From: Mytilinidion resinicola
Lineage: Eukaryota; Ascomycota; Dothideomycetes; Mytilinidiales; Mytilinidiaceae
Direction: 5' to 3'
Length of the DNA: 64,000 nucleotides
NCBI RefSeq assembly: GCF_010093595.1
Contig: NW_022985437.1
Location: forward strand, 2,295,431-2,359,430
Shown: positions 43,386 through 54,262 of the stretch, in pieces
How positions within the stretch are numbered: position 1 is the stretch's first letter
How the letters are laid out: the number at the start of each line of letters is the position of its first letter
Translations under genes and position numbers: made by a program
The notes under the pieces: generated by a model
The model's input: the letters and a program-made list of their open reading frames with translations, nothing else
The model's database searches: none
What the model was told of the DNA's origin: nothing

Positions 43386-45483
43386 TGTGGGCTTGGGGCG
43401 GGTTCCTGCACAAGGCAGGGTTCTGGCGCGCTTTAAGGAGGGTACATGAAGTGTAAAGGCGTGTGGCGGAGGAAATCAGGCGCACGCAATGAGCGTATGG
43501 GGTGGTTTCGAGGACGAGAAGGCAGCTGTTGACCGTCATACGTAGTGTGTCCAATGCGGAAACAAGAGCCTGCCAAGCCTCTCTCCCCTGCGTCGGCGGT
43601 GTGGTATTTCTCGCAGGACTGCGTAATTCTCTATGTGCTTCACAACTAGTCACAGAAAGCCTCGGATTTTCTCTATGTGCGAGTCACTGTAGAATTCTGA
43701 ATTGCCAGCGTCGAGAGATACAATGCCGAACCCCTTCTGGGAACGTCCACGGGTCTGAAACAGCAAATCGTGGAGTGCTATTGGTCAAATTTGGAACACT
43801 TGGGACTGGTGACCGCTCTCTGTCGATTACATCAGGGTCTCCATCACATGCCCACGGTTCAAGATATTCTTTTTCTCGTTTTTGGTACGGTATCTATTTA
43901 CATTTCATTGGGGTCTTTCTATTTAGTCTCTTTCTACTCTTGAACGATATCAATGTTTCATCAATACCTACCGTGAATAGAGCTACAAAGCTACCCGTCG
44001 CGCTATCCAAAGATGTACTATGCAATTTGTGCCCATGAGGGAGAGCTATAGAAACAGATGAAGGGTTTGGAACCGTTTCGACCTTATCACTTTCAGCATC
44101 TTTGCTTTACGATCTAGGTTCAATCGTGACGGGTTACCGAAGGCGCTCTTGACGAGCAATACAGCCATTTTACTGAGGAAAAGCAGAATACTCTTGGATT
44201 ATCTAGGCGGGCTCTACAAGTTTAGTGAGGAAGACTCGACCTGTTCATTCTACTGCTCCTGTGTAGCTTTCCAGACAGTGGAGTGGAAGACCTTCGATGT
44301 GGGAACTGTCCTCCGATGCTACTCTGCTGTCACCCGGGTTTGCGTATTCCGAGAAATATCAATTCGAGATACGGTCACTGCTTCGCCGAAAGACATGCAG
44401 TCTTCGGACTGACACGCGTTGTTGACACGCGTCTTATGCTTCAGTGCGGCAGTTATGTCATGTGCGTTTTTTAAGCCACGCTGGCCCTGTGTGACAGGTA
44501 GAGGCCGTTTTCGTGACGAGGAGAGGCGCCGAGAGGGAGCCATCTGAGGTTCTCCAATTAAAACACCTGGAAAGCCCAGAGATGCTCGATACTAGTGCGA
44601 AGTCAGACTTCCAGCACTCGTGAAGGTCACGATGCACAGCGAGCCTGCAGCGTCGGTCGTAGTTCGCACCGTTGGCCGACGTTGAATGCACGCTTCTCCC
44701 TTGGCATGCAGCCAGCCTTGAGCAGGGCGTTTTGGATGCGGAACCGTGGTCGTGACGGTGAAATCTGCGAAGGTCTTGCCGTCTGTAGCTATAGTAGCGG
44801 AATGTGACATTCTAGGTTGGACAGAGTGTGTAACTGTTTAGGGGTCCCGGCAGAAGTGAGAGTGAATGAAGGGCCTTTCACCTCGCCAGTCGAAGACATA
44901 CAGCTGTCATTATCCGTGTTCGGCCGGCGCTGGACTGGCCGGCCCGTGTTGTTGTTTGAAACCATGGTTTCCACCAGGCTATGATGTTGTTTTCGCCAAG
45001 GCTCGACCACCGACAGCTGACGTGCAGCTTCGCTCCTTATTGTTAAAGCGGACGCTCCCCTCACGCCCACTATCCAGAAGGCACTACATACGCCGTGTTG
45101 ATTTATTCTCCATTCATTCACTGCTCTCCTACCATTTGCCCCCTTCTTTCTCACTGCCCGCCGCAGTCCTCGACACCCTCCCGGCTCCTCCTCCGCCACT
45201 CTGCACAACCTTGCCCTTGCTCACTCCGCAACAACAACCTACCTTCCAAGTCACTAGCAATCGCCCGCCGTCCTCAGACGCTCCTCACGTATAAAGTCCG
45301 CGCAGCATACCGCCTCTATCGCCGTCTCCTTGTCCACCATTCCACCTTCGGGAATCAACGCAACAAACCTCCACCGTGCAGTCATCTCCGTGCTCTTTTA
45401 AAACCACCACCACCTATATATGGTGCAGCCGGAACGGCAGATATCTTGTAGCTACCGCGCTCTGCATCTACATACTCCACATC
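43386..45483. promoter_or_regulatory. divergent intergenic region, kinase / grrA
   Basis: Two kilobases between divergent starts. No coding exon is convincing; a 72-codon minus-strand frame (44592-44810) lacks support. The last 380 bases are pyrimidine-rich and contain ATG codons, including one at 45420 whose 32-codon frame overlaps the grrA start. It lies within TATATATGG, so it may be upstream of the transcript start. Confidence 0.5.
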
Positions 45484-47437
45484 ATGGCTCGCTCCCGCCG
45501 ACCGCAGAGATCACCTAGCGGTTCCAGGTCCGACACATCGGCGTCCACATCCCCAGAACGAGGGGTCGATGATGACAATGACTCCTTCATGATGCAAGCA
45601 AACGACTCGGTGTCCTCTCTGGCGCCCTCAATCCCCCCGGAATTTGACAACGAAGCCGCGAGGCGAGAAATCGAAGAGCGGTGTCGGATATCGCCAATCA
45701 GCCGACTCCCCGCCGAGCTCATGATCGCTATATTCGCCAAGCTGGCCTCCCCCGGGGATCTGAAGAATTGCATGCTGGTATCGCGAGAATGGTCGAGGAA
45801 TAGTGTTGGACTACTTTGGCACCGACCTCGGACCGACAAGTGGTCCAGCCTACACAACGTGGTCAAGTCAGTTCGGACTGTGAACAGCTTCTTTGACTAT
45901 CCCAGTCTTATCAAGCGGCTCAATCTATCCACTCTGGCAGGCGATGTCAGTGATGGCACCCTGCAGCCGCTTCGTGCCTGCAAGAGAGTGGAGCGTATGA
46001 CACTTACAAACTGTACGAAGCTTTCAGATCTAAGTCTGGTCGACATGATCCAGGGCAATCGTAGTCTTTTGGCTTTAGATGTGACGGGTCTAGAAAACAT
46101 CACGGACAAGACCATGGAGGCCGTAGCAAACAACTGTATACGACTCCAAGGCTTGAATATTACAAATTGCAAGAAGATCACGGATAAGTCCCTCGCAGAA
46201 GTTGCTCGACTTTGTCGGCATGTCAAGAGAGTAAGTACTAAGGTCGTTCCATCTTCCGTTCAAGCTCAAACTAACAACATCATAGCTAAAATTCAACGGA
46301 TGCTCTCAACTCACGGACGCATCTATCATAGCCTTCGCACTTAATTGCCGACATATTTTAGAGATCGATCTCCACGATTGCAGACTTCTCGAAGATGAGT
46401 CGATAACAGCCTTGATCAGCGAGGGTCCGCATCTGAGAGAGCTTCGGCTGGCACATTGTTCCCGCATCACCGACAACGCTTTCCTCCGCCTACCCCAAGA
46501 AGCTACATTCGACAGTCTGCGCATCCTGGATCTCACTGACTGTGGCGAGCTTCAAGATGCTGGAATACAGAAGATCGTCCAGGCCGCCCCACGCCTCCGC
46601 AATCTGGTCCTTGCCAAGTGCCGACAATTAACCGACCGAGCGGTCTTAGCAATCACTCGACTTGGCAAAAATCTGCACTACATCCACCTAGGACACTGCT
46701 CGCGCATAACGGATGCTGGTGTGATACAGCTCGTGAAGCTTTGCAATCGGATCAGATACATCGACTTGGCCTGCTGCTCCAATCTCACCGATAATTCAGT
46801 CCACCAGCTTGCCACACTCCCCAAGTTGAAGCGCATCGGACTAGTGAAATGCGGAAACATCACGGATCGGAGCATCCTGGCTCTTGCGAAACCGAAGCAG
46901 GCCGGACACAATGGGCCAGTAACCCCGAGCTCCCTTGAGAGGGTTCACTTAAGCTATTGCACAAATTTAACTCTCGCGGTAAGTACAAAGAGTGCCACCT
47001 TTCGAGATTATTCACTCTAACGTTCGTAAGGGTATTCACGCGTTACTAAACAACTGCCCGCGCCTGACCCACCTCAGTTTGACCGGTGTCCAAGCCTTTC
47101 TTCGTGAAGACTTGATTGTGTTTTGCCGAGAGGCTCCGTCAGGCTCGTAGACCCTTTCGCCCCTTTAGCATTTGATCGTAGTCTAACACTCGCAGCAGAA
47201 TTCAACGACCACCAGCGAGACGTCTTCTGCGTCTTCAGCAACCACGGCGTCACCCGCCTTCGAAATTACCTCAACCAAGACTCGCGCATCTCCGCCTACG
47301 AGGCTGACGGCACGATGTATGACGAAACCGACGAGCCTGACGTCATCATGAACGTCACGGCCCAAGCGAACATCATGGCCATTGACGAAATGGACGAGGA
47401 CTTTGGTGAGAATAGCGAGGTGATGGGCCAGGACTGA
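45484..47437 (+). CDS. grrA: F-box/LRR protein GrrA (Grr1), SCF ubiquitin ligase subunit
   Basis: Substrate receptor of the SCF E3 ligase. Yeast Grr1 targets G1 cyclins and nutrient regulators, and Aspergillus GrrA is needed for ascospore meiosis. Four exons give 596 residues. The F-box (about 75-115) reads ISRLPAELMIAIFAKLASP then MLVSREWSRNSVGLLWHRP. About a dozen cysteine-containing LRRs follow, with repeated CKKITDKSL, CSRITDNAF, CRQLTDRAV and CSNLTDNSV. The C-terminus EFNDHQRDVFCVFS to DEDFGENSEVMGQD is the conserved Grr1 end. Introns are at 46231-46285, 46979-47030 and 47143-47198. The last one only works with a GC donor (TCA G|GCTCGT), because no GT donor keeps the frame that gives REAPSEFNDHQ. 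Confidence 0.95.
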
Positions 47438-50400
47438 GTCGGTCGTTTCAAGGCTTGAACACACCCATTTGCACGCCATGAGATCAGATCGTTCGGCCTC
47501 TCCCACTTGAGATCGAATCACGATATTAGGCAACTCTCACGTTCGAGCACGTCGCTTATGAATTAACGGCAAGAAGTCACTGCATTTGCTTTTTCGAGCG
47601 CGGGAGGCACGGCAGGGATCCGGCTTTCCTTTTCACCTTTCTTGTACCTATCTTTCCAGCATCATCTCCAGCCTCCGGAAACGGAGCAGCGCCAGCTAGG
47701 TGTGTGAGAGAGAGAGCGCGCGAATTAGGGATGGATTAGAGTGGGGAGAATACCCAGAGTTGGAGCATAGTCCTACTCAAGTCTAGTCCAATCTGCGTTT
47801 TGGGCTTAGCTGGGGCTTGTTTGTTTTACACTGTGCAATATACACTCCCGGGGGTATGATGAGGGGGGATTAGTAGTCTGCTGTACAAGTGTAATTTTGG
47901 CTAATGCGGATTACGGTGATGCATTTCTTGCGAACTGCTTCGTGTGAAATGATAGTGTGATGCGTGTTCAGTCAGGCTCGTGTGGATATCGAAACACCCG
48001 TCTTTGCGCTCAAGCGTGCATCCGGAAATATGCCGTTCCGGTCCGCTTCCTCGTCATGGTGAATGCACTAGGTCTAATTCGGCCGTTCCTTTGCGAGGCT
48101 TGTAGGGAGTTTAGCTGTGAAGGTGGACATGCATCTTTGAGATCGGGAGTCTTAGAGTGCCCGACGTCGGCTCATTGATAGTGTGAAATGCGAGGTTGAG
48201 GTGCGCTAAGGAAGGTGAGTGGAGGCAGAATCGAAGAAAATGGGTAATGCTCGGAGAGAATTGTGTTGGCGCTGAGGCTCTTGTAGATAATGCGATTGTA
48301 GGGAAGAGAAGAGAGTAACAATAAGAATAAAGACGAATCCTTCAACTCTGCATTACGAAGAAGCAAGTTCGAACGTCAAATACTGACTTGTAGCAATCAA
48401 GATTGCACTAACCTTCTGATGTATAAGAGTAAACATAGGAGCGCGATGTCAAGCATTCAGAGAGTTTTCTGTTCTGTATTCTGGAGGACTTGGGACGATG
48501 TTGACGAGTCGAGTTCTTAGCAGGTAAAGTGACGTTCAAAGAAAGGGCTCGTGGCGTAAGCTAGTACGAGATACACTCCCCGTAAAAGTAGTGTATACCA
48601 ATGGCTTCATGGGAATCGAAGCACAGAAAATCTACAGGTCGAAGGCTATAATACTGGGGATTTTGATTTTGAACGATCGCGCATTCACGTAACGTCTATG
48701 CATCGCAAGGTGGCCTGAGATTCTGCCTATAGCTTGGGTTTCATGTTGAAACCAAACCAAGGGCTGATGCTCACGTCACACATCTATTTCGTGTCTAAAG
48801 ATCGACTGATCCTTGCTATTGCCGCACTGTGATACAAAGCTGGCTGAGCTTAAGTTGCTATATGTGTAAGCGGGAGATGCTTTGTGGAAGCTTCAGTCAT
48901 TCCAAATCTCTCAGAGACCATGTGATTCAATAGAGCGGATAGAGTGTACATAAGCTTACCAGCAGGTTAATTCTGCTCCGCGCATGAGATTAAAGCTTCG
49001 TCTGACGTTGGCTGATTGCACTCAACTTGGCACGTGGATGGTCTGGGCGAACCGGCGGAAACCTTGGTAGGAGCTGACGGCTAGGAAAATGTGCTTGATA
49101 CCTCTTTTAGAAGCCTCCAGAGTGACAAGGATACTAAGGGTCTGGACTCTCGACAACCAGGAGTACAAAGTACGTTGCAGCACAGCCAGCCAGTCAATTG
49201 CCAACATCCTCTTCTCTTGCGACGATATTGCCAAGAGTGAAGTAGTACGCATGCAACATGGCACATGAAGCTTTAATATTGACAAACAAGCATCTGCAGA
49301 GGCACTGGACGTGCAATTGAGGCGACACGGCCAGAATCGGTTGGCAAGGGAGTGTGTCTGCCGTGTCCCAAGCGGGCACTCGGGCAGTCGGGCCGGCCAG
49401 TCGATTTCGGGATGAATACGAGGCACATGGTCGACTCGGTAAGGACCGGGGCTGGAGCAGGCTGAACATTCTCTCTAATGTTCTTCATCTGTTGGCAACC
49501 TGGACGGCTGCAGATTCAGCAAGACGGATCTTCGATAGTTTTCCACGAGCAGAGATGCAGAAAGAAAGAAGTCAACGGAATCGAAAGCACGTGACAACAC
49601 AGAAGAGCCAGAACATGGGGCTTGCAAACGCGATAGACGTCGAGGTGATAGAAACCCGTCAGACACAGCAAGCCACTGTGAATGCGGCTTGCCGAGTATA
49701 ATGGCTCCCGCGAGGGCGAGGGCTCTACAGCGCACTCGATTGGACGAGAGGGTCATACGACGTGAGGTAAGCGAGATGCTCATCCAGCAGAGCACAAGCT
49801 CAGCGAAGGAGGCTGGCAGACAGAGAAGATGCGGACAGCCAAGCGGGGAGACTTTGCAGCAACGAGCTGCCCGTTCGGACGGCGCTTGGTGCATGAGATG
49901 AGAGATGACGCACTCCGCCAGCGGAAGAGGCAGATCCAAGCACTCCGACCTTGGCTGATACTCTGGGCGCGCCGTCGCTGCCCAGACGCCCAGCGTGCGC
50001 TCGTTTTGGGTGAGCCGGGGTCCGTCCACACTGGGCATCGCCCTGTTGCGCCAGCTGCATGGCTTTGCGGAAGCAGGCGACGGCACCTCTTCCACGGTCG
50101 CCTCGGTGGCTCGACCCGCTCACTTTACGTGGCCTCAAGCTGCGAGCAGTGGTTTCGCACGTAGAGTGAATTATGAAGGAAATACAGCTGCGGAAACAGC
50201 ACTTTCGGCAAGCAGCTCGGAGCAGGCGCAGCGGGCCAAGGCCGCCAAGGAGGGAGGCGCGCCCCAAGGGCCTAGTGCGAGGCGCAGCGCTTGCCTGGCT
50301 TGTCCCGCCGGCCGCCCAGAACCCGCCCTCTCCTCTCTTAATTCCTCCCGATGCCCTCCCCCAAGCCTTTCACTTTCTCGACCCGCGAAACTGCTGCGCT

Positions 50401-50549
50401 GTGAAATCCCCCGCTGCGACTGACTCTCTAGCGTTTTTCCTGCGCCGTGCGCGATCCTCGCCGCACACCAAGCATCTCCGCCTGGCTCCCTCGCCGCCAA
50501 GCAACCAAGCACCAAGCACTCCATCGCCAACCCCAAACCACCTCTCGCC
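47438..50549. promoter_or_regulatory. long intergenic region upstream of pacC
   Basis: Three kilobases without a supported gene: first the 3' flank of grrA, then AT-rich DNA (48.2-49.0 kb), then a region becoming GC-rich toward pacC. PacC-type sites (GCCAAG) occur at 50235-50240, 50244-50249 and 50496-50501, and inverted at 49950-49955. This suggests pacC may respond to its own product. Long frames at 49.5-50.5 kb look like composition effects. Confidence 0.5.
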
Positions 50550-52672
50550 ATGTCCGAGAACGTGCCCACCGCCCAAGGCCCGCAGTCGGCCACGACACCG
50601 CAGCAGCAGCCTCAAGTCCTGCCCCAGCCTCAGGGCCAGGCATCGCCCGCCGTCGCCAGCGGTGCCGGCGACCAGCTCGTCTGCCAGTGGCAGAACTGCG
50701 GTGAGCGCTGTCCGTCCGCCGAGCAGCTCTATGTAAGTAGATCAATATATCTCGTCGACTCTTCTCCTTCTCTCTTCTCTCTTCTCTGGATCGCGTCGCG
50801 ATTCTCGTCTTTCTTTCACCACGACGCGACCGCGCGATGGCACCACCGGGCCACCGACCGCAGGAATGTGGCCGTGTTGCTCGCCTCGGCTCCTCGCGCA
50901 CCTCGTTGCCCTGCGCAAACATTTACTAATTCCCGCAGGACCATGTTTGCGAGCGACACGTTGGCCGCAAGAGCACCAACAACCTCAACTTGACCTGCCA
51001 GTGGGGCAATTGCCGCACGACGACGGTGAAACGTGACCACATCACTTCTCACATCCGCGTGCACGTCCCGCTGAAGCCGCACAAATGCGACTTCTGCGGC
51101 AAGGCCTTCAAGCGCCCCCAGGACTTGAAGAAGCATGTCAAGACGCACGCCGACGACTCTGTGCTACTGCACTCGCCCGAACCAGGCCGTGCTGGCCACG
51201 GTGGCGGCAACTACCAGCAGAACAACGGAAAACGTAAGTCGCACCGCTCTCCGCTTTAGCAGCCAGACACCCGCTCAGAAGTCCCCTTTTTGTACCAACG
51301 CCGTCGCCTCCCCCTTTCTTTTCTTGAGTCTAACGTGCACGGAACAGTGGTCGCTGACTTGCAGGCTCTCGCTGCTACAGCGAGTGGTTACTACAACCCC
51401 GAGAATCCTGGCTCCGGCAACTACGGCCAGCAACACCAGGGTGGCCAGCCCCCCCAGGGATTCTACAGCGCCGCGCCACAGAGCACCGCATATGGCCCCG
51501 TCTACTATGCTGTTAATCAACCTCAGTCCATGAACAACGACTCCTACGAGATCCGGAAGCGCGCCGCCTACGACGCGCTCAACGAATTCTTCGGTGACGC
51601 CAAACGGAGACTCATTGACCCCACGACGTACTACGACGTCGGCCAGCGACTAATGGGGCTTCAAGGTGTTCAACTTCCCGTTGTCGCGGGAGGCGGGGGA
51701 GGAGGGTACCAGGGCGGTATGTCTGATTACGGTCAAGGCGGCCCCATGGTTGCACACGCACCAGCGCCACCTTCAGGACACCAATACTCACTCCCACTAC
51801 CGAACCTCCGGACCAAGAACGATATTCTCAACATTGACCAGTTCCTCGAACAGCTACAATCGACAGTCTACGAGAACTCCAACCACGCTGCTGCGGCCGG
51901 CGTCGTACAGCCAGGCGCCCATTATATGCACCCAGGAATCAACTACCGATCCAGCAACTCTCCGCCAGGGATGCCCGCTGGCTCGCACCCGCAATCTTCG
52001 CACGCTACAGCGGTGGCACCGATGTCGGCAGCTCCAGCCAGCGAAACTCCCGCTCTGACGCCTGCGTCAAGTGTCTTGTCGTACAACTCCGCACACTCGC
52101 CAGGTTCGGGACACTCTGGAAGTACTGTCTCACCAACTTCGCGGGCCGGAATGAGCAGCATGTACCCCACTCTGCCTTCAGTTAGCACGATGTCGGATGC
52201 CTCGAATTACCCTGCGACCAGCGGTGCTCCCCCATCTGCGCTCGGTGCGTCCTTCGACGCAGACGGCCGTCGACGCTACTCTGGCCATCTGCTCCAGAAA
52301 GCCGCCCCTAGCCGTAGGTCTAGCGATGACATGGATATATCCGAGGAAGGATCACCAAAAGGCTCCCGAAGAGGCTCTGAACAAGATAGCCTTCGCCACA
52401 ATGTCAACCAACTCGCGATACAGTCTCCCAAGGTTGACCCGGCCCTCCGATCCCCTAGCCAGGCTTCGTCTGGAGAACCTGTTGCTGAGTCGTGGGTGGA
52501 GAACATCCGCACTATTGAGAAACTCAGGAGTTGGCTCAAAGAACGGATTGAACAACACGACTACGTTGATGACGAAGACAGCACTCCCGAGGCGGACTCG
52601 AAGCCTTCGATGAGCGAGGATGCACACAATCTATATCCTGTGCTGAGGGCTGTCCGAGAAGGAACCGAGTGA
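50550..52672 (+). CDS. pacC: pH-response transcription factor PacC/RIM101
   Basis: Zinc-finger regulator that, after alkaline-triggered proteolysis, activates alkaline genes and represses acid genes. Three exons (introns 50733-50938 and 51234-51347) give 600 residues. Three C2H2 fingers lie at about 45-150: [17 protein letters not shown] (intron) [26 protein letters not shown]; and [21 protein letters not shown]. The spliced [19 protein letters not shown] and the motifs [18 protein letters not shown] and [14 protein letters not shown] are PacC-specific. Two YPXL motifs that bind PalA/Rim20 are present: YPTL at Tyr432 and YPVL at Tyr589 near the end, bracketing the signalling-protease region. 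GCCAAG sites upstream hint at autoregulation. It is somewhat shorter than the Aspergillus nidulans protein (678). Confidence 0.97.
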
Positions 52673-53569
52673 AGAATATTGGGTGGCTGGGTAATCGGTG
52701 TTAACGGTGATGTGTATGATGAGGTTTTTGATACGAACGGTATGCTTCCATCATGCAGCATTTCTTTACGACAGACCGGGACACTCGCTTCTTCAAGCTG
52801 AGATCGGACGCAAGCCGCTGTTGTGGCTTCAGGATCCTGTCCCTTTTACACTATCGGGGGCTGTCTCTTTTAATTAGTGTTTTAGTGTGTTGTGTAACGA
52901 TGACAGTCGTTCTCAGGGCTATCTGCCAAGTTACCATGAACTCTTTTCATTCTACGACAGCTGGGTATCAAAACACAATTTGTTTCAGTCACACTTTCAA
53001 TGTTGTGTCCGTGATATTCTCCAACGGTTGTCCACTTTGCTTTCGCCGATCGTGACTATACTTTCAGTAACGGTGTACCATAGCATAGCTTGAGTGTGTC
53101 TGATTGTCTAAAGCTTTGAAATGTCGAGGAGGTATCTTAGATCAAGCTTTCTCTTGGCCCGCTGAATCTCACGTGCCTGTAAACGATCTAGCAGCCCGAC
53201 ACCCTGTGGACCCCCACGAAATGTCACGGCCGCAGAGAATCCTGCCGTTTGGCATCGCCAATCAAAATGACAACGCCGAGCCCGATCCCCACGTTGCTTT
53301 TTGCGCTCCAATTTTTCCACAGAAGGGTCCAGGCAGGGTGGCCCCCGTGTGGATCTCGCCGCTAGGGATTGTCTGACGCCAAGGCAGCGTTGCGCAACTG
53401 ATCTTTAGCTGGCCTCAGAGCTTTTAAACACACGACCACGCTGCGTACATATACCTCACAGTTACACTTTTGAGAACATCTGCAATTACCAGTTACCACT
53501 CACTACTTACTACTTACCTTCGCACCCACTCACACCCAGATCCCCAACCTAACCCAACCCAATCCAACC
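52673..53569. other. intergenic
   Basis: 3' flank of pacC and upstream region of the DUF3602 gene. The leader before 53570 is C/A-rich, with repeated CTACTTAC and CCAACC units. No other gene is supported. Confidence 0.5.
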
Positions 53570-54163
53570 ATGCCAACCTGGGGCCGCGGCGGCGCCGGCA
53601 ACATCGTCACCGACGAGCAGGTGCAAGAAACCACCCGCCGAGTAGCTGAGGTCCGCTCCACCCCATACCTACTCTACATCATCATCTGACCGCTCACTCC
53701 TCTCTAGGACCTCGAAGCCAACCACCCCACCTCCCAACCCACCACAACCACCACCACCGCACCCCCCTCCTACACAACCCAAGACTACGCCCACATGGGC
53801 CGCGGCGGCGCCGGCAACTGGTTCGTGCCCGCCGACGAACCTACCCCTGATCCTAAGGAGACTGCCGACCCGACCCCCGCGCCGCAGGCTTCGGCGAAGC
53901 CTGCGGTATCGAAGCCGTGGACACCGCCGAACACGGAGCTGCCGATTGCCCGGGGCGGGCGAGGGGGTGCGGGGAATTTCACGTGGGAGAGCGAGGAGGA
54001 CAAGCAGCGAAAGCGGGAGGCGGAGGCGCGACGGCGGGAGGGGTTGGAGCGGCGCGTGGTGGCGGATGTGGAGAGGGGGTTGAAGATGCCGGAGCGGGCG
54101 GTGTTGGGGGGTGGTGGGGGTCGGGCTGGGGAGCTGGAGGCATCGGGGGTGTTAGGGTTGTGA
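53570..54163 (+). CDS. DUF3602 protein with GRGGAGN repeats (Par32-like)
   Basis: Two exons (intron 53651-53707, donor GTCCGC) give 178 residues. The GRGGAGN motif occurs at residues 5-11, again after a Thr/Pro-rich linker (HMGRGGAGNWF), and a third time as GGRGGAGNFTW; this repeated glycine motif defines DUF3602. The C-terminus is a charged helix (SEEDKQRKREAEARRRE) followed by a glycine-rich end. Yeast Par32 is a disordered DUF3602 protein that is hyperphosphorylated on rapamycin treatment and inhibits ammonium transporters under TORC1 control. Whether this short family member does the same is unknown. It converges on the nucleoside hydrolase gene, with 99 bases between stop codons. Confidence 0.82.
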
Positions 54164-54262
54164 TATGGGGACTGAAGTTTTTGGGACTGTTTTTGAGGCA
54201 GGGAGGTTGGATACCCAGGGGCTAATTGTATATGTATGTCTAAGTCGTCTATGTGTATGGCT

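Noticed and set aside
44592..44810. 72-codon minus-strand frame in the kinase/grrA intergenic region
   Set aside because: Short, no splice partners, no family resemblance; kept out for lack of support.
49475..50095. 206-codon minus-strand frame upstream of pacC
   Set aside because: Unusual composition with many Ser, Arg and Cys and no domain content; sits in the probable pacC promoter.
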